In this document: positions 63,234 to 64,000 of the stretch, in pieces
How the letters are laid out: each line of letters starts with the position of its first letter
Numbering within the stretch: the first letter of the stretch is position 1
Made by a program: the position numbers and the translations under genes
Assembly: GCF_020514235.1 (NCBI RefSeq)
Contig: NZ_VTLB01000006.1
Location: forward strand, 1-64,000
Reading direction: 5' to 3'
Origin: Synechococcus sp. MU1617
GTDB taxonomy: Bacteria > Cyanobacteriota > Cyanobacteriia > PCC-6307 > Cyanobiaceae
Length of the DNA: 64,000 bases
Notes under the pieces: generated by a model
What the model was told of the DNA's origin: nothing
Seen by the model: only the letters and a program-made list of their open reading frames with translations
Database searches by the model: none

Positions 63234-63995
63234 CTATTGGGCTTTCGGACGGAACAGGTGGTCGTGGTCAGGCGAGTAAAGGCGTGAGCGTTGAGGACCA
63301 CCGGCGAGGGCCGGACTGACTACGTAGAGCGTTGTTCGAATCAGATTCCGTTCCCGACTGACCGCAGCCATCTCCCTGAGAGGAACCACTGTGAGCATCT
63401 GATCGGGCCAGCTCACCCGATGTCCTATGGCTACTGGCGTGTCGGCGGGATAGTGCTCCAGAAGGGTGGTTTGCACCTCTTCAACGTGTCGTGCACTCAA
63501 ATAGATGCAAAGGCTGGCGCGCAGGGCGGCCAGCCGATCCAGCTGTTCCCGTTCCGGCACGCCGGTGCGACCTCCAGCGCGACTGAGAACAATGGTCTGC
63601 ACCACGCCTGGAAGGGTGAGTTCGCTGGCCAGTCCGGCGGCTGCCGCTTGGTAAGCGCTGATCCCGGGGATTACTTCCACGGGGATTTTGGCGTCGTTTA
63701 AGGCGCAGATCTGTTCGTTGATAGCGCTGTAGAGCGCAGTGTCTCCGTCGTGGAGTCGCACCACCCGTTTGCCCTGGCGGTGTCGATCGATCAGCAACGG
63801 GATCAGGTCTTCGAGCGTGGTCGTGCTGGTGCGGATCCGTTCGCAATCAGCCGGAGCCAGATCTGCGATGGCTGGACAGACCAGGGAATCCGTCCAGATC
63901 AGCACATCGGCCTGTTTAAGACGTTCAGCTGCGCGAAGGGTGAGCAGGTCTGGGGCACCCGGGCCTGCGCCGACGAAACTGACAACTTGACTCAA
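63234..63995 (-). CDS. cobM: Precorrin-4 C11-methyltransferase (start near window edge)
   Basis: Tetrapyrrole methylase adding the C-11 methyl in cobalamin synthesis. VVSFVGAGPGAPDLLTLRA, VRLHDGDTALYSAINEQI, IPGISAYQAAAAGLASELTLPG and VLSRAGGRTGVPE follow the CobM family pattern. The first codon seen is TTG at 63995; an upstream start outside the window is possible, so the 5' end is uncertain. Length 253 agrees with the family. Confidence 0.92.
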   Translation of the reverse strand: MSQVVSFVGAGPGAPDLLTLRAAERLKQADVLIWTDSLVCPAIADLAPADCERIRTSTTTLEDLIPLLIDRHRQGKRVVRLHDGDTALYSAINEQICALNDAKIPVEVIPGISAYQAAAAGLASELTLPGVVQTIVLSRAGGRTGVPEREQLDRLAALRASLCIYLSARHVEEVQTTLLEHYPADTPVAIGHRVSWPDQMLTVVPLREMAAVSRERNLIRTTLYVVSPALAGGPQRSRLYSPDHDHLFRPKAQ

Positions 63996-64000
63996 CTGCG

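Overview
The window looks like the chromosome of a marine picocyanobacterium, most likely Synechococcus. Genes are dense and mostly moderately GC-rich, with many 4-bp start/stop overlaps and frequent GTG or TTG starts. Cyanobacterial markers include NdhB, Vipp1/IM30, a Ycf46-type AAA ATPase, a cyAbrB regulator, DUF3288 and DUF4278 small proteins, a cyanobacterial-type YidC and a cbb-independent aa3-type oxidase cluster. No rRNA operon, insertion sequence, prophage or CRISPR array was seen. Species assignment is inference; no database search was possible.

Layout. 1-3 kb: a terminated structured RNA tail, a Pmp3-like peptide, a DUF389 membrane protein, a prohibitin homologue and a small secreted protein. 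3-7.5 kb: an accessory-looking strip of about ten short genes (DUF4278, DUF3288, DUF3303, ureidoglycolate-hydrolase-like, unknowns), mixed with gene-free DNA rich in hairpins and terminators. 7.6-10.6 kb: tRNA-Arg, an HTH protein, rsmI and cysQ. 10.6-20.1 kb: a nearly uninterrupted minus-strand housekeeping block, in transcription order rpmH, rnpA, PH-domain protein, yidC, DUF177, ycf46-like, a 53-residue membrane peptide, serS, rseP, rpsN, pnp. 20.1-22 kb: DUF2808 protein, aroH, sppA. 22-26.5 kb: DMT permease, two glycosyltransferases and an AT-rich sulfotransferase, probably a cell-surface module. 26.5-31.1 kb: DUF721 protein, vipp1, thioredoxin, aminotransferase, birA, M23 peptidase.

31.1-34.6 kb is a signalling cluster: an OmpR-type regulator facing a free-standing PAS protein and a PAS histidine kinase, with a single-domain receiver overlapping the kinase tail to tail, then an orphan MacB/LolD-type ATPase coupled to ndhB. 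36.3-42.2 kb is a coupled operon: topA, lipoprotein, DUF2232, CobT-like, solute-binding lipoprotein. 42.2-45 kb: Fe-S aldo/keto reductase, bifunctional nuclease, ribE, cyAbrB. 45-52.1 kb: ctaCDE, with divergent ctaA-ctaB and a two-gene ABC exporter. 52.1-64 kb: acidic protein, nanE, a groES-less groEL, fabG, K+ channel, GT9-like protein, ispD, LD-carboxypeptidase, ubiA, ppx, RodZ-like protein, tRNA-Val and cobM.

No large unmistakably novel system is visible. The best leads are the structured RNA candidates at 1-118, 3105-3360 and 4643-4748, the PAS/kinase/receiver cluster, the strip of small unknown genes, and the transferred-looking sulfotransferase beside the surface glycosyltransferases.
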